DNA from: Bradyrhizobium sp. CSA207 | Lineage (GTDB): Bacteria; Pseudomonadota; Alphaproteobacteria; Rhizobiales; Xanthobacteraceae | Assembly: GCF_029051685.1 (NCBI RefSeq) | Contig: NZ_JAACFT010000016.1 | Span: forward strand, 124,001-188,000 | DNA length: 64,000 nt | Direction of reading: 5' to 3' | Shown: positions 25,202 through 35,805 of the stretch, piece by piece | Layout of the letters: each line of letters opens with the position of its first letter | How positions within the stretch are numbered: the stretch's first letter is position 1 | Notes under the pieces: generated by a model | The model's input: the letters and a program-made list of their open reading frames with translations, nothing else | Database searches by the model: none | What the model was told of the DNA's origin: nothing | Translations under genes and position numbers: made by a program

Positions 25202-27574
25202 TTACGCCGCCTTCCCCTTCGCATCCTGGATCGCCCGCCAGACCCGCTCCGGCGTCAGCGGCATGTCGATGTGCTTGATACCGTAGTCGGAGAGGGCATC
25301 GAGCACCGCATTCACGACTGTCGACATGCTGCCGGCACAGCCGGCTTCGCCGCAGCCCTTGCTGCCGAGCGGATTGCTCTTGGCCGGCACCGGGTGGTCG
25401 CCGACCGTCATGTTGGGAGCGTCCTCCGCACGCGGCAGCGCGTAGTCCATCAGCGAGCCCGTGATCGGCTGGCCGCTCTCGTCGTAACGAACCTGCTCCA
25501 TCAGCGCCTGGCCGATGCCCTGGACGACGCCGCCATGGAGCTGGCCCGCGACCAGCATCGGGTTGATCACCGTGCCGAAATCGTTGACGGCGCTGTAGCG
25601 CACGATCTGCACCACGCCGGTGTCGGGATCGATCTCGACCTCGGCGACGTGGCAGCCGTTCGGAAAGGCGGAGGGCACCGGCTCGCTGGTGTGGTCGACG
25701 TCGAGCGTGTCGGGAACGCCCTCCGGCACCTTGCCGTCATGCAGGCGTTTGGCCAGCTCCATGATGTCGATGCTGCGGTCGGTTCCGGCGATGGTGAAGC
25801 TGCCGCCTTCGAATTCGATGTCGACCTCGGACGCTTCCAGCATGTGCGCCGCGGCGCGCTTGCCCTTCTCGATCACGAGCTTCGAGGCCTCTACGATCGC
25901 CATGCCGGTCGCAGTGATCGAGCGCGAGCCGCCGGTGCCGCTGCCGGTGTGCACGATGTCGCTGTCGCCCTGAACCAGCTTGACGCTCTCGAAGGGGATT
26001 CCGAGCTGCGCGCACAGCACCTGTGCGAACGGCGTGGCGTGGCCCTGGCCGTAATCGAGCGTCCCGGTGATGAGCTGCACGGAGCCGTCAGCATCGAACA
26101 CGATCTTGCCGAGCTCGGGGCTCGGCGGCGCGGTGACCTCGAGATAAGAGCCGACCGCGATGCCGCGCAGCTTGCCGGCCTTCTTGCTCTCCTTCTTGCG
26201 CTTGGCGAAATTCTCGTGGTCGGAGACTTCGAGCGCCTTGTTGAACACCGCCTGGAAGTCGCCGCTGTCATAGGTGACGCCGGAGGAGGCCGGGAACGGC
26301 ATCTGGTTCGGCTTGATGAAGTTGCGCTTGCGCAAGGTCAGACGGTTGATGCCCATCTCGTCGGCGGCGCGGTCGATCAGCCGCTCCATGTAGTAGTTCG
26401 CCTCGGGCCGTCCGGCGCCGCGATAGGCGCCCATCAACGTCGTGTTGGTCAGCACCGTCTTGATGTCGACCGCCATCAGCGGCGTGCGATACACGCTGGA
26501 AAAATTCTTGCCGGTGTTGAGCGAGAGCGGTCCCGGTGCGACGCCGGTGATGTAGGCGCCGAGATTGCCGTAGCCCGAGAGCTTGGCGGCGAGGAAGTGC
26601 CCCTCGGCGTCGAGCGCGAGCTCGGCATGGATCTTTTGCGCGCGGCCGTGGCTGTCGGAGAGGAAGCTGGTCGAGCGCTCGTCGAGCCACTTCACCGGGC
26701 GGCCGAGCGCCTTCGCCGCGTACAGGATGCACATGTATTCGGGATAGTTGATGTTCTTCATGCCGAAGGAGCCGCCGACATTGGCGGTGAGAATGCGCAC
26801 CTTCTCGTTCGGTACCTTCAGGTTCTTGGCGAGATTGGCGCGGTTGCCCGCCACCCCCTGCGTCGGCACCTGGAGGGTGTAGCGCTCGGCCTTCTTGTCA
26901 TAGGAGGCAAGCCCGACGCGCGGTTCCATCGAGACGACGGCGACGCGGGTGTTCTCGATGTCGAGCCTGGTCACATGGGCGGCGCTGGCGAAGGAGGCGT
27001 TGACCTTGTCCGTGTCGCCATAGTGATAGTCAAGCGCGACATTGTTCGGGATGTGCTCGTAGAGCTGCGGCGCGCCCGGCTTGGCGGCTTCCTCGGGATC
27101 GGTCACCGCCGGCAGCGGGTCGATGTCGACTTCGACCGCCTCCGCCGCATCGCGCGCCTGGGCCAGCGTCTCCGCCACCACGAAGGCGATGGGATCGCCG
27201 ACGAAGCGGACCTTGTCGGTCGCCAGCGGCTGGCGGTTGGTCTGGAGCAGGGGCGAGCCGTCACGGCTCTTCAGCGGCAGGCCGCAGGTGAAGGGGCCAT
27301 AGCCGGCGGCATCGAGGTCGGTGCCGGTCCACACCCCCAGCACGCCCGGCAGCGCCTTGGCGGCGTCGGTGTTGATGCCGCGAATGACGCCATGGGCATG
27401 GGTCGAGCGGACGACTACGGCATGAGCCTGCTCGGGCAGGTTGAAATCGTCGGTGTAGCGGCCCTTGCCGCGCACCAGCGTGTCATCCTCCTTGCGGCGG
27501 ACCGGCTGCCCGACGCCGTATTTTTGCAGTGCAATAGCGTTTTCGAGCGTAGACGATTTGGTGTGTTCTTGCAT
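25202..27574 (-). CDS. molybdopterin-binding subunit of a xanthine dehydrogenase/CO dehydrogenase family enzyme (form II CoxL-like)
   Basis: A 790-residue large subunit of a molybdenum hydroxylase. Key elements are NVGGSFGMKN near residues 265-274, the active-site loop AYRGAGR at 383-389, and KGCGEAGCAG near the C-terminus holding the catalytic glutamate. The AYRGAGR form marks form II CoxL-like proteins, which are not proven CO oxidisers; form I has a cysteine in this loop. Such enzymes hydroxylate aldehydes or aromatics and need FAD and iron-sulphur subunits. Neither partner gene is adjacent here, so this subunit is an orphan. The ATG at 27574 gives the conserved start, 96 bases inside a longer frame. 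Confidence 0.88.
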   Translation of the reverse strand: MQEHTKSSTLENAIALQKYGVGQPVRRKEDDTLVRGKGRYTDDFNLPEQAHAVVVRSTHAHGVIRGINTDAAKALPGVLGVWTGTDLDAAGYGPFTCGLPLKSRDGSPLLQTNRQPLATDKVRFVGDPIAFVVAETLAQARDAAEAVEVDIDPLPAVTDPEEAAKPGAPQLYEHIPNNVALDYHYGDTDKVNASFASAAHVTRLDIENTRVAVVSMEPRVGLASYDKKAERYTLQVPTQGVAGNRANLAKNLKVPNEKVRILTANVGGSFGMKNINYPEYMCILYAAKALGRPVKWLDERSTSFLSDSHGRAQKIHAELALDAEGHFLAAKLSGYGNLGAYITGVAPGPLSLNTGKNFSSVYRTPLMAVDIKTVLTNTTLMGAYRGAGRPEANYYMERLIDRAADEMGINRLTLRKRNFIKPNQMPFPASSGVTYDSGDFQAVFNKALEVSDHENFAKRKKESKKAGKLRGIAVGSYLEVTAPPSPELGKIVFDADGSVQLITGTLDYGQGHATPFAQVLCAQLGIPFESVKLVQGDSDIVHTGSGTGGSRSITATGMAIVEASKLVIEKGKRAAAHMLEASEVDIEFEGGSFTIAGTDRSIDIMELAKRLHDGKVPEGVPDTLDVDHTSEPVPSAFPNGCHVAEVEIDPDTGVVQIVRYSAVNDFGTVINPMLVAGQLHGGVVQGIGQALMEQVRYDESGQPITGSLMDYALPRAEDAPNMTVGDHPVPAKSNPLGSKGCGEAGCAGSMSTVVNAVLDALSDYGIKHIDMPLTPERVWRAIQDAKGKAA

Positions 27575-27783
27575 GGGATTGACCTGAAAAGCCGGCGATT
27601 GCGCGGTTTGTGGGCGCCTGAAGGACCGGATCCCTCCAAATAGCCCACGGACCCGTTCACGACAACGCACGAATGGGCATGGTCCTATGTGATGCGTTGT
27701 TGCGCAGACCTGCCGCGCTGCTAATGTTTCAGGCGAAAAAGCAATTCCAGATCGGCCTCACCGGCCGCGGAAAGACAGTTTGT

Positions 27784-28863
27784 ATGAATGACCACACGCG
27801 GCTCCGCGACGGCCTTGTGCCGCACGGTGAGCTGGAGGGGTCGATGGCGGCGGTGGCATTCGCCGCTGAACCGGCCGTCCCCGCGCAAGCGCCGGGAACC
27901 GGCGTCTACGCGGCGCTGGACCTCGGCACCAACAATTGCCGGCTCCTGATCGCCTGTCCGACCAGCGACGGCTTTCGGGTGGTCGATTCGTTCTCGCGCA
28001 TCATCCGGCTCGGCGAGGGCGTCTCGGCGACCGGCTGCATCAGCGAGGCCGCGATCGAGCGCGCCATCGTTGCGCTCAGCATCTGCCGCGACAAGATCAA
28101 CCTGCGCAAAGCGCGGCGCTTGCGGCTGATCGCCACCGAAGCCTGCCGCGCGGCTTCGAATGCGGAAGGCTTTCGCAGCCGCGTCTCGGCCGAGACCGGC
28201 ATCGAGCTCGAGGTGATCGACCGCGAGACCGAGGCCGCGCTCGCCGTGCTCGGCTGCTCGCCGCTGGTCCATCCCAGGGGACGCGGCGCCATCCTGTTCG
28301 ACATCGGCGGCGGGTCGACCGAGCTGGTGCGGATCGAGCGCGATCCCGCCGGCGAGAACCCGGAGCCGCGCATCAAGGCGTGGATGTCGATTCCTTTCGG
28401 TGTCGTGACGCTGGCCGAGCAGTTCGGCGGCCGCGACGTCACGCCGGAAATCTACGCGCAGATGCAGCAGGAGGTGGCACGCCACGTGGCGCCGTTTGCG
28501 CAGGAGCACGGCCGCGATCTCACCGACATGCATCTGCTCGGCACGTCCGGCACGGTGACGACGCTCGCCGGCATTCATCTCAACCTCGCGCGCTACGATC
28601 GCCGCCGCATCGACAGCATCTGGATGAACGATGCCGACGTCACCGCGACTATCAGCAAGCTGCTCGGCATGAGCTACGAGGAGCGCGCAGCCAACAACTG
28701 CATCAGCGCCGAGCGCGCCGATCTCGTGCTGGCCGGCTGCGCCATTCTCGATGCGATCCGCCGCGCCTTTCCGCTGCCGCGCCTGCGCGTCGCTGACCGG
28801 GGCCTGCGCGAAGGCATGCTGGTCGAGATGATGCGCGAGGACGGCGCGCTCAGGAGCTGGTGA
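27784..28863 (+). CDS. Ppx/GppA family phosphatase
   Basis: A 359-residue exopolyphosphatase/guanosine pentaphosphatase family protein of the ASKHA fold. AALDLGTNNCRLLI near residues 41-54 is phosphate-binding loop 1, FDIGGGSTELVRI near 177-189 is loop 2, and LLGTSGTVTTLAGIH near 246-260 is loop 3. It is shorter than full-length Ppx (about 500 residues), matching the short form common in alphaproteobacteria. I chose the ATG at 27784; the frame is open to 27673 and the true start could lie there. Its TGA overlaps the rlmE ATG by one base (TGATG), so the two are translationally coupled. Confidence 0.87.
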   Translation: MNDHTRLRDGLVPHGELEGSMAAVAFAAEPAVPAQAPGTGVYAALDLGTNNCRLLIACPTSDGFRVVDSFSRIIRLGEGVSATGCISEAAIERAIVALSICRDKINLRKARRLRLIATEACRAASNAEGFRSRVSAETGIELEVIDRETEAALAVLGCSPLVHPRGRGAILFDIGGGSTELVRIERDPAGENPEPRIKAWMSIPFGVVTLAEQFGGRDVTPEIYAQMQQEVARHVAPFAQEHGRDLTDMHLLGTSGTVTTLAGIHLNLARYDRRRIDSIWMNDADVTATISKLLGMSYEERAANNCISAERADLVLAGCAILDAIRRAFPLPRLRVADRGLREGMLVEMMREDGALRSW

Positions 28864-29549
28864 TGGCCAAGGACACCACCGGCCGCTTGCATGTCCAGGT
28901 CAAGACGGGCGGCAAGCGCAAACTGTCGTCAAAGCTCTGGCTGGAGCGGCAGCTCAACGATCCCTATGTCGTGAAGGCGAAAGCGCTGGGCTATCGCTCG
29001 CGCGCCGCGTTCAAGCTTTTGGAGATCGACGACAAGTTTCGCCTGCTGAAGCCCGGCATGGCCGTGGTCGACCTTGGCGCTGCGCCCGGCGGCTGGAGCC
29101 AGATCGCGGCCAAGCGCGTCGGCTCGGTCGACGGCAAGGGCAAGGTCGTGGCGATCGACCTGTTGGATATGCCGGAGATCGCCGGCGTCGACTTCGCGCA
29201 GCTCGACTTCATGGAGAACGACGCGCCGGACAAGCTCAACGCCATGCTCGGTGGCGGCGCCGACGTCGTGATGTCCGACATGGCCGCCAACACCACTGGC
29301 CATCGCAAGACCGACCAGCTCCGCATCGTCGGCCTGATCGAGACCGCCGCGGCCTTCGCCTGCGACGTGCTCAAGCCCGGCGGGACGTTCCTCGCCAAGA
29401 CGTTCCAGAGCGGCGCCGACGCCGATCTGCTCGCCCAGCTCAAGCGCGATTTCGCCACCGTGCGCCACGTCAAGCCGGCTGCCAGCCGGCAGGATTCGTC
29501 CGAGCGCTACGTGCTCGCGACCGGGTTTCGGGGCGAAGCGAAGACGTAG
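28863..29549 (+). CDS. rlmE: 23S rRNA 2'-O-methyltransferase (U2552)
   Basis: A 228-residue FtsJ/RrmJ protein which methylates the 2'-OH of U2552 of 23S rRNA using S-adenosylmethionine, late in 50S assembly. The SAM-binding VVDLGAAPGGWSQIAAK is near residues 69-85. The K-D-K-E tetrad is visible as the lysine in RSRAAFKLLEID, the aspartate in DVVMSDMAANTTGH, the lysine in FLAKTF and the glutamate in SSERYVLATGF. An adjoining GTG at 28860 is an alternative start. Coupled to the Ppx/GppA gene. Confidence 0.95.
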   Translation: MAKDTTGRLHVQVKTGGKRKLSSKLWLERQLNDPYVVKAKALGYRSRAAFKLLEIDDKFRLLKPGMAVVDLGAAPGGWSQIAAKRVGSVDGKGKVVAIDLLDMPEIAGVDFAQLDFMENDAPDKLNAMLGGGADVVMSDMAANTTGHRKTDQLRIVGLIETAAAFACDVLKPGGTFLAKTFQSGADADLLAQLKRDFATVRHVKPAASRQDSSERYVLATGFRGEAKT

Positions 29550-29560
29550 CCGTAAACTCC

Positions 29561-29645
29561 GTCATTGCGAGGAGCCCTTGCGACGAAGCAATCCAGGCTG
29601 TCTCCGCGGATGCAGTCTGGATTGCTTCGCCTCGCTCGCAATGAC
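29561..29645. repeat. GTCATTGCGAGGAGC-type dispersed repeat
   Basis: Second copy of the element seen at 10200-10287: GTCATTGCGAGGAGCCC, GCGACGAAGCAATCCAG, then the inverted TCTGGATTGCTTCG and GCAATGACG. Lies between the convergent rlmE and MFS genes. Confidence 0.78.
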
Positions 29646-29656
29646 GAGAAGAGAGA

Positions 29657-31147
29657 TCACCCCAGCCTTTGGTCCCGCGCGTCCTGCGTATCCTCGGTCG
29701 CCGCCTTGACGGCCGCCTTCGCCGCGCCCTTGTCGGCGCCCTTGCGGCTGGAGATTTCGGTGACCTTGCGGCCGGAGATCTCGTGGCCGGCATCGTCGGG
29801 CATCTGCCAGAAGAACCAGCTCGATGCCGCCGAGGTCAGCGCGACCACGATGAAGGCCGGCGCGAATACGGTGGCGTTGAGTTCGCTGACATGGCTGAGC
29901 CACATCGTCGTCTCCACCGAGGCGGCGCCGACGGCGACGCCGGCCGAGACCGCCAGCTGCTGGTTGACGCTGACGAGCGTGGTGGCGCGGCTCATCTGCG
30001 CGGTCTCGACCTCGGCATAGGCGACCGTGTTGATCGCGGTGAACTCGAGCGAACGGAAGAAGCCGCCGACCACCAGGATGATCATGATGATGAGCAGCGG
30101 TGTCGTCACCGTGAACAGCGCACAGGCGGCGAGGAAAACCGCGCTGATGATGGCATTCATCGTCATCAGATTGCGAAAGCCGAAGGCGCGGATGATGCGC
30201 GCGGCCAGCGCCTTCATGCCCATGGCGCCGAGCGACGAGCCGAACGTGACGAGGCCGGACTTGAACGGCGACAGGCCGAAGCCGATCTGCATCAGCAGCG
30301 GCAGCAGGAACGGCAGCGCGCCGATGCCGAGCCGGAACATGAAGCCGCCGAAAATGGCCGCGCGCAGCGTCGGCAGCTTCAGCAGCGAAAAGTCCAGCAC
30401 CGGCGATCCCGTGCGCCTTGCGTGCAGCACATACAGCGTCATCGAGATCGATCCGCCGACGACAAGCGCGACGACGGTGCTCCACGGCAGCAGATTGAGG
30501 CCGGCAACCGACAGCCCGAACGCAATGCCGGCGAGCCCGATTCCGGCGAGCACCATGCCGTAGAGATCGAACGGCTCGCGTTCCTCGCTCTTGATGGGAT
30601 CGATGAAGCGCAAGGCCATGAAGATGCCGAGCAGCCCGATCGGGATGTTGATCAGGAAGATCCAGTGCCACGACGCGTAGGTGGTGATGAAGCCGCCGAG
30701 CGGCGGCCCGATCACGGGACCGATCAGGGCAGGGACCGTCACCCAGGCCATCGCGTTGACCAGCGCGCTCTTGTTGACCGAGCGCAACAGCACGAGGCGT
30801 CCGACCGGCGTCATCATCGCCCCGCCCATTCCCTGGAGGATGCGCGCGAACACGAAATCGGGGACCGAGGTCGAGAGCGCGCAGCCGACCGAGCCGACCA
30901 TGAACACCCCGACAGCGATCGCAAACACCATGCGCGCACCAAAGCGGTCGGCAGTCCAGCCGCTCGCCGGAATGAACACCGCGAGCGACAGCAAATAGGA
31001 GGTGATCGCGAGCTTGAGCGTCAGCGGACTGGTGCCGATGTCGGCCGCGATCGCCGGCAGCGAGGTGGCGATCACCGTCGAGTCCATGTTTTCCATGAAC
31101 AGGGCGGTGGCCACGATCAGCGGAATGACGCGTTGCTTGTCGATCAT
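29657..31147 (-). CDS. DHA2-family MFS drug transporter (EmrB/QacA type)
   Basis: A 496-residue membrane protein with about fourteen helices. LFMENMDSTVIATSLPAIAADIG near residues 17-39 is the DHA2 signature in helix 1, and GARMVFAIAVGVFMVGSVGCALS forms the loop 2-3 region with helix 3. The charged C-terminal 40 residues (SGRKVTEISSRKG) are an ordinary cytoplasmic tail. It is a proton-driven exporter of hydrophobic compounds by family; no HlyD-type partner gene is next to it. I chose the ATG at 31147; the upstream frame to 31267 lacks a credible start. Confidence 0.87.
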   Translation of the reverse strand: MIDKQRVIPLIVATALFMENMDSTVIATSLPAIAADIGTSPLTLKLAITSYLLSLAVFIPASGWTADRFGARMVFAIAVGVFMVGSVGCALSTSVPDFVFARILQGMGGAMMTPVGRLVLLRSVNKSALVNAMAWVTVPALIGPVIGPPLGGFITTYASWHWIFLINIPIGLLGIFMALRFIDPIKSEEREPFDLYGMVLAGIGLAGIAFGLSVAGLNLLPWSTVVALVVGGSISMTLYVLHARRTGSPVLDFSLLKLPTLRAAIFGGFMFRLGIGALPFLLPLLMQIGFGLSPFKSGLVTFGSSLGAMGMKALAARIIRAFGFRNLMTMNAIISAVFLAACALFTVTTPLLIIMIILVVGGFFRSLEFTAINTVAYAEVETAQMSRATTLVSVNQQLAVSAGVAVGAASVETTMWLSHVSELNATVFAPAFIVVALTSAASSWFFWQMPDDAGHEISGRKVTEISSRKGADKGAAKAAVKAATEDTQDARDQRLG

Positions 31148-31278
31148 GACGGATTGGTAATTGAAATTGGCAGGACGGGTGGAATTGCGGCTTATCACCG
31201 CCACCGAGCGGGGACCATTGCGGATCAGCGCATGGCACCTAAATCCTGCGCAACGACGGTGTGACACCTCTCGCCCTT

Positions 31279-31386
31279 CGTCATTCCGGAGCGCGCCTCC
31301 TTGGCGCGAGCCCGGAATCCATTGGGCCGAGAGACCGCTTTGGGATAGATCCCGGGCTCGCGACTTGGTCGCGCCCCGGAATGACG
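31279..31386. repeat. dispersed repeat in the spacer before guaB
   Basis: Inverted ends GTCATTCCGGAGCGCG and CGCGCCCCGGAATGACG with internal GGCGCGAGCCCGG / CCCGGGCTCGCG arms. The rest of the 459-base spacer 31148-31606 has no supported gene; the guaB promoter and leader probably lie in 31400-31600, with AGGAAGGAG just before the guaB start. Confidence 0.7.
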
Positions 31387-31513
31387 GCGGGTGGGTCGCG
31401 CACGGGCTATGCGCGCTGAATTAGCCTAAAAAGCCTGTGCATGGCTGGCCAGCGGTCCGAATTGCTTTGATTCGTCACCCGGCCGTGCTATCGACCCGCG
31501 TCAACCCCACTGA

Positions 31514-33097
<1,584 letters not shown>

Positions 33098-33146
33098 TTG
33101 GCTGCGTTCGGCTGCGCGCTGGATTTGGCGCGCTTGCCATATTCCG

Positions 33147-33271
33147 CTGTCATTCCCCGCGAAGGCGGGGAATCCAGTACGCTGCGGCTTCTCGGCTTGA
33201 TCACTACTGTCTCTGGAATACTGGATCGCCCGCCCCAGTGCGCAAGTGCGCACAAGGCAGGCGATGACAGT
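33147..33271. repeat. dispersed repeat with an extended hairpin
   Basis: Same family as 25069-25173 (CTGTCATTCCCCGCGAAGG, GGAATCCAGTACGC, ATACTGGATCGCC). Here the right hairpin carries an extra GTGCGCAAGTGCGCAC palindrome at 33238-33253. Together with the next repeat it fills the 309-base spacer 33098-33406. Confidence 0.8.
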
Positions 33272-33298
33272 GAGTATGCGGTTCGCGCGCGCCACGAA

Positions 33299-33391
33299 CT
33301 CGTCATTGCGAGGAGCTCTTGCGACGAAGCAATCCAGTCCTTTTGTGTTGACGAGACTGGATTGCTTCGCTTCGCTCGCAACGACAGAAAA
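33299..33391. repeat. GTCATTGCGAGGAGC-type dispersed repeat
   Basis: Third copy of the element at 10200 and 29561: GTCATTGCGAGGAGCTC, GCGACGAAGCAATCCAG, inverted CTGGATTGCTTCG and GCAACGACAG. It ends only about 15 bases before the start of the next gene. Confidence 0.78.
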
Positions 33392-33406
33392 TTGGAGGAA
33401 GCCATC

Positions 33407-34429
33407 ATGTCCCAAGGCAAGCGCATCGTTCTCGCCGCGCGTCCCGTCGGCGAGCCAAAGCCGTCCGATTTCCGCATCGAGGAATTCGCGATCCCGACGC
33501 CGGGGCAGGGTGAAGTCCTGCTGCGCACGATCTGGCTGTCGCTCGATCCCTATATGCGCGGGCGCATGAGCGAAGGTCCGTCTTATGCGACGCCGGTGCC
33601 CGTGAACGGGGTGATGGAAGCCGGCACGGTCTGCGAGGTCGCGGCCTCCAACAATCCGAACTTCGCCAAGGGCGACATCGTGCTCTCGCGCGCGGGCTGG
33701 CAGACGCATGCGATCTCCGACGGCAAGGGGCTTGCCAAGGTCGATCCGAAGCTCGCGCCGATCTCGACGGCTGTCGGCGTGCTCGGAATGCCCGGCATGA
33801 CGGCGTATACGGGCCTGCTCGACATCGGCAAGCCGCAACAAGGCGAGACAGTCGTCGTCGCCGGCGCCTCGGGAGCGGTCGGCTCGGCCGTGGGCCAGAT
33901 CGCCAGGATCAAGGGCGCACGCGCGATCGGCATCGCCGGCGGCAAGGACAAATGCGACTTCGTCGTGAAGGAGCTCGGCTTCGATGCCTGCCTCGATCAC
34001 CGCGATCCCGATCTGGCGGCGAAGCTGAAGGACGCCTGCCCTGGGGGTATCGACGTCTATTTCGAGAACGTCGGCGGCGCCGTGTTCGAGGCGGTGTTCC
34101 CGCTGCTCAATCCGTTCGCGCGCGTGCCGGTGTGCGGCCTGATCGCCCATTACAACGACACCGAGGCCAAGCCGCCGAAATGGGCCGCGTCCATGATGCG
34201 CGCGATCCTGACCAAGCGGCTGACCTTCCGCGGCTTCATCGTCTCCGACTTCGCCGCCCGCCATGGCGACTTCCTGCGCGACATGTCGGCCTGGGTCCGC
34301 GACGGCCGAGTGAAGTACAAGGAGTTCGTCACCGAGGGCCTGGAGAGCGCGCCCGGCGCCTTCATCGGGCTCCTCAAGGGCGCCAATTTCGGCAAGCAGT
34401 TGGTCCGGGTCGGGCCGGACAAGGCTTAG
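33407..34429 (+). CDS. NADP-dependent oxidoreductase, MDR family (CurA/2-alkenal reductase type)
   Basis: A 340-residue zinc-free medium-chain dehydrogenase/reductase. LLRTIWLSLDPYMRGRMS near residues 38-55 is the family signature, GMPGMTAYTGLLDIG near 126-140 leads to the NADP-binding VVVAGASGAVGSAVGQIA near 147-164, and VDVYFENVGG-like text (IDVYFENVGG) near 215-224. Such enzymes reduce alpha,beta-unsaturated aldehydes and ketones, protecting cells from reactive carbonyls. The substrate is not known. The ATG at 33407 follows GGAGGAA; the upstream open frame is repeat sequence. Confidence 0.9.
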   Translation: MSQGKRIVLAARPVGEPKPSDFRIEEFAIPTPGQGEVLLRTIWLSLDPYMRGRMSEGPSYATPVPVNGVMEAGTVCEVAASNNPNFAKGDIVLSRAGWQTHAISDGKGLAKVDPKLAPISTAVGVLGMPGMTAYTGLLDIGKPQQGETVVVAGASGAVGSAVGQIARIKGARAIGIAGGKDKCDFVVKELGFDACLDHRDPDLAAKLKDACPGGIDVYFENVGGAVFEAVFPLLNPFARVPVCGLIAHYNDTEAKPPKWAASMMRAILTKRLTFRGFIVSDFAARHGDFLRDMSAWVRDGRVKYKEFVTEGLESAPGAFIGLLKGANFGKQLVRVGPDKA

Positions 34430-34498
34430 CTGCAAGGCCTGGTTGCAACGGCGCCACTCTCGGGGCCGGAGATGGTTAACAAAGAGTGACCGATCGGC

Positions 34499-34527
34499 CA
34501 CACCTGCCGGCAAAAGCCGCAGGTGTG
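34499..34527. other. RNA hairpin downstream of the oxidoreductase gene
   Basis: CACACCTGC and GCAGGTGTG pair perfectly, with GGC/GCC next to them around an AAAA loop and one bulged C. No T-run follows, so it is not a clear intrinsic terminator. Confidence 0.5.
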
Positions 34528-34590
34528 ACCGGCGGTTCATTGACGGCTGAGCGAAGGCATTGAATCATCGCGCATATTTTGGGTGTTGCG

Positions 34591-34887
34591 ATGTTAGAGA
34601 TCAGTGTTTTCTGCGTCATGCTGTTGGCCGCCGGTTATTGGGCGATCATGTTCGTCATGGGGCGTCGCGACGACGTCATTCATGGCAAGTTCGTTCATGC
34701 CGACTATGAGAGCGCCATCGCGCAATCCGCGATGCTCACGCTTCCGTCGCCATTTCCGAGACGTCCGCTCAGGGCGGCCAAGCCGCCCAATGATCGGCCT
34801 GCTTCCGGCGCGGCCAAGCCGGTGACCAGCGAGGCGCTGCAATCCCTGCTTGCCGCGATCCAGCAGGACCTCAAGAGCGTTGCCTGA
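34591..34887 (+). CDS. small protein with one N-terminal membrane segment, unknown function
   Basis: A 98-residue protein. Residues 3-24 (ISVFCVMLLAAGYWAIMF) form one membrane segment, followed by a basic RRDDVIHGKF stretch and a proline-rich, probably unstructured linker up to residue 80. The last 15 residues (EALQSLLAAIQQDLKSV) should form an amphipathic helix. I do not recognise a family. Codon use is like that of its neighbours, which supports a real gene. The ATG at 34591 is chosen; a TTG four codons upstream is possible. A convergent metallophosphoesterase gene ends nine bases after it. Confidence 0.65.
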   Translation: MLEISVFCVMLLAAGYWAIMFVMGRRDDVIHGKFVHADYESAIAQSAMLTLPSPFPRRPLRAAKPPNDRPASGAAKPVTSEALQSLLAAIQQDLKSVA

Positions 34888-34896
34888 CGATCGTCG

Positions 34897-35736
34897 CTAC
34901 TGCGCGCCCATCTGCGCGAGGAGTTCCTCAATATCGACATCGACCTGGCCGGGCGCCCGGACGTGGCGGACCTCGAGACGGTCGGGCTGGAAGCGGTACT
35001 CGACGACACCGGTTTCCTTGATCGCGACGCGGTCCTGGCGCTTGTCGTTGATGACGAAGCCGGCCGATGGCGCCCAGATGTGCCGGGTATGGCGGAACGT
35101 GAAGTCGCGCCGCTGGTGCACGTGACCGCTGGCGATGAGGCGCAGCTCGACGCGGGAAAACATCTCGATCAGGCGCGCACGTGCCGGCTGCGGCACGTAC
35201 CGGATCGAGGTGTCCGGCGTTTCGGCATCGTCGGGCCGGTCGAGAAACAGCGGCTTGTGCAGGAACAGCGCGACCGGCCTGCAGCTCGCGCGCGAGATTT
35301 CCGACGCCAACCAGTCGAACTGCTCGGCCTCGAAGGCAAGCCCCGAATTCATCACCAGCGAGTTGAGGCCGATGAAGCGCCAGCCCGCGGCCTCGAATGA
35401 CCAATGGTCTTCGCCGATCAGGGCGCAGAATTGTTCGCGGTGCGTCTCGCTGACCGGCGGCTTGGGTGCCGGCCCGATCGCGGTGGGATTGTCGCCGATG
35501 TCGTGATTGCCCGGCAGGTAACGGCAGGCGACCGGCAGCGCGTCGTGCAGGCTCTTGGCAAACTCGACATCGTCGCGGCTGGTCGGCCCGTCGAAGGAAA
35601 CATCGCCGGTGTTGACGACGAGATCGGGCCGATCAGCGTCGATATGCTCGCTGACGCGGTGGAAGTTGGCGATCAGGCCGGGAAAGCGCCGGCCGAGATG
35701 GGTGTCGGAAATCTGCGTCAGGCGAAATTCGGACAT
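34897..35736 (-). CDS. calcineurin-like metallophosphoesterase
   Basis: A 279-residue phosphoesterase of the CpdA/Icc-like group with two metal ions. The five family motifs are visible: ISDTHLG near residues 9-15, NTGDVSFDG near 42-50, PGNHDIGDN near 76-84, the histidine in LFLHKP near 160, and SGHVHQRR near 204-211. Substrate may be a cyclic nucleotide or another phosphodiester; this cannot be read. The ATG at 35736 places motif 1 normally; the frame extends upstream without a better start. Confidence 0.88.
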   Translation of the reverse strand: MSEFRLTQISDTHLGRRFPGLIANFHRVSEHIDADRPDLVVNTGDVSFDGPTSRDDVEFAKSLHDALPVACRYLPGNHDIGDNPTAIGPAPKPPVSETHREQFCALIGEDHWSFEAAGWRFIGLNSLVMNSGLAFEAEQFDWLASEISRASCRPVALFLHKPLFLDRPDDAETPDTSIRYVPQPARARLIEMFSRVELRLIASGHVHQRRDFTFRHTRHIWAPSAGFVINDKRQDRVAIKETGVVEYRFQPDRLEVRHVRAPGQVDVDIEELLAQMGAQ

Positions 35737-35805
35737 GGGATCAGCATACCCGTCGTCGCGCGTCGGAACGATGACGGCGCAGGCATGCATCGCAATGAAC
35801 AAAGT

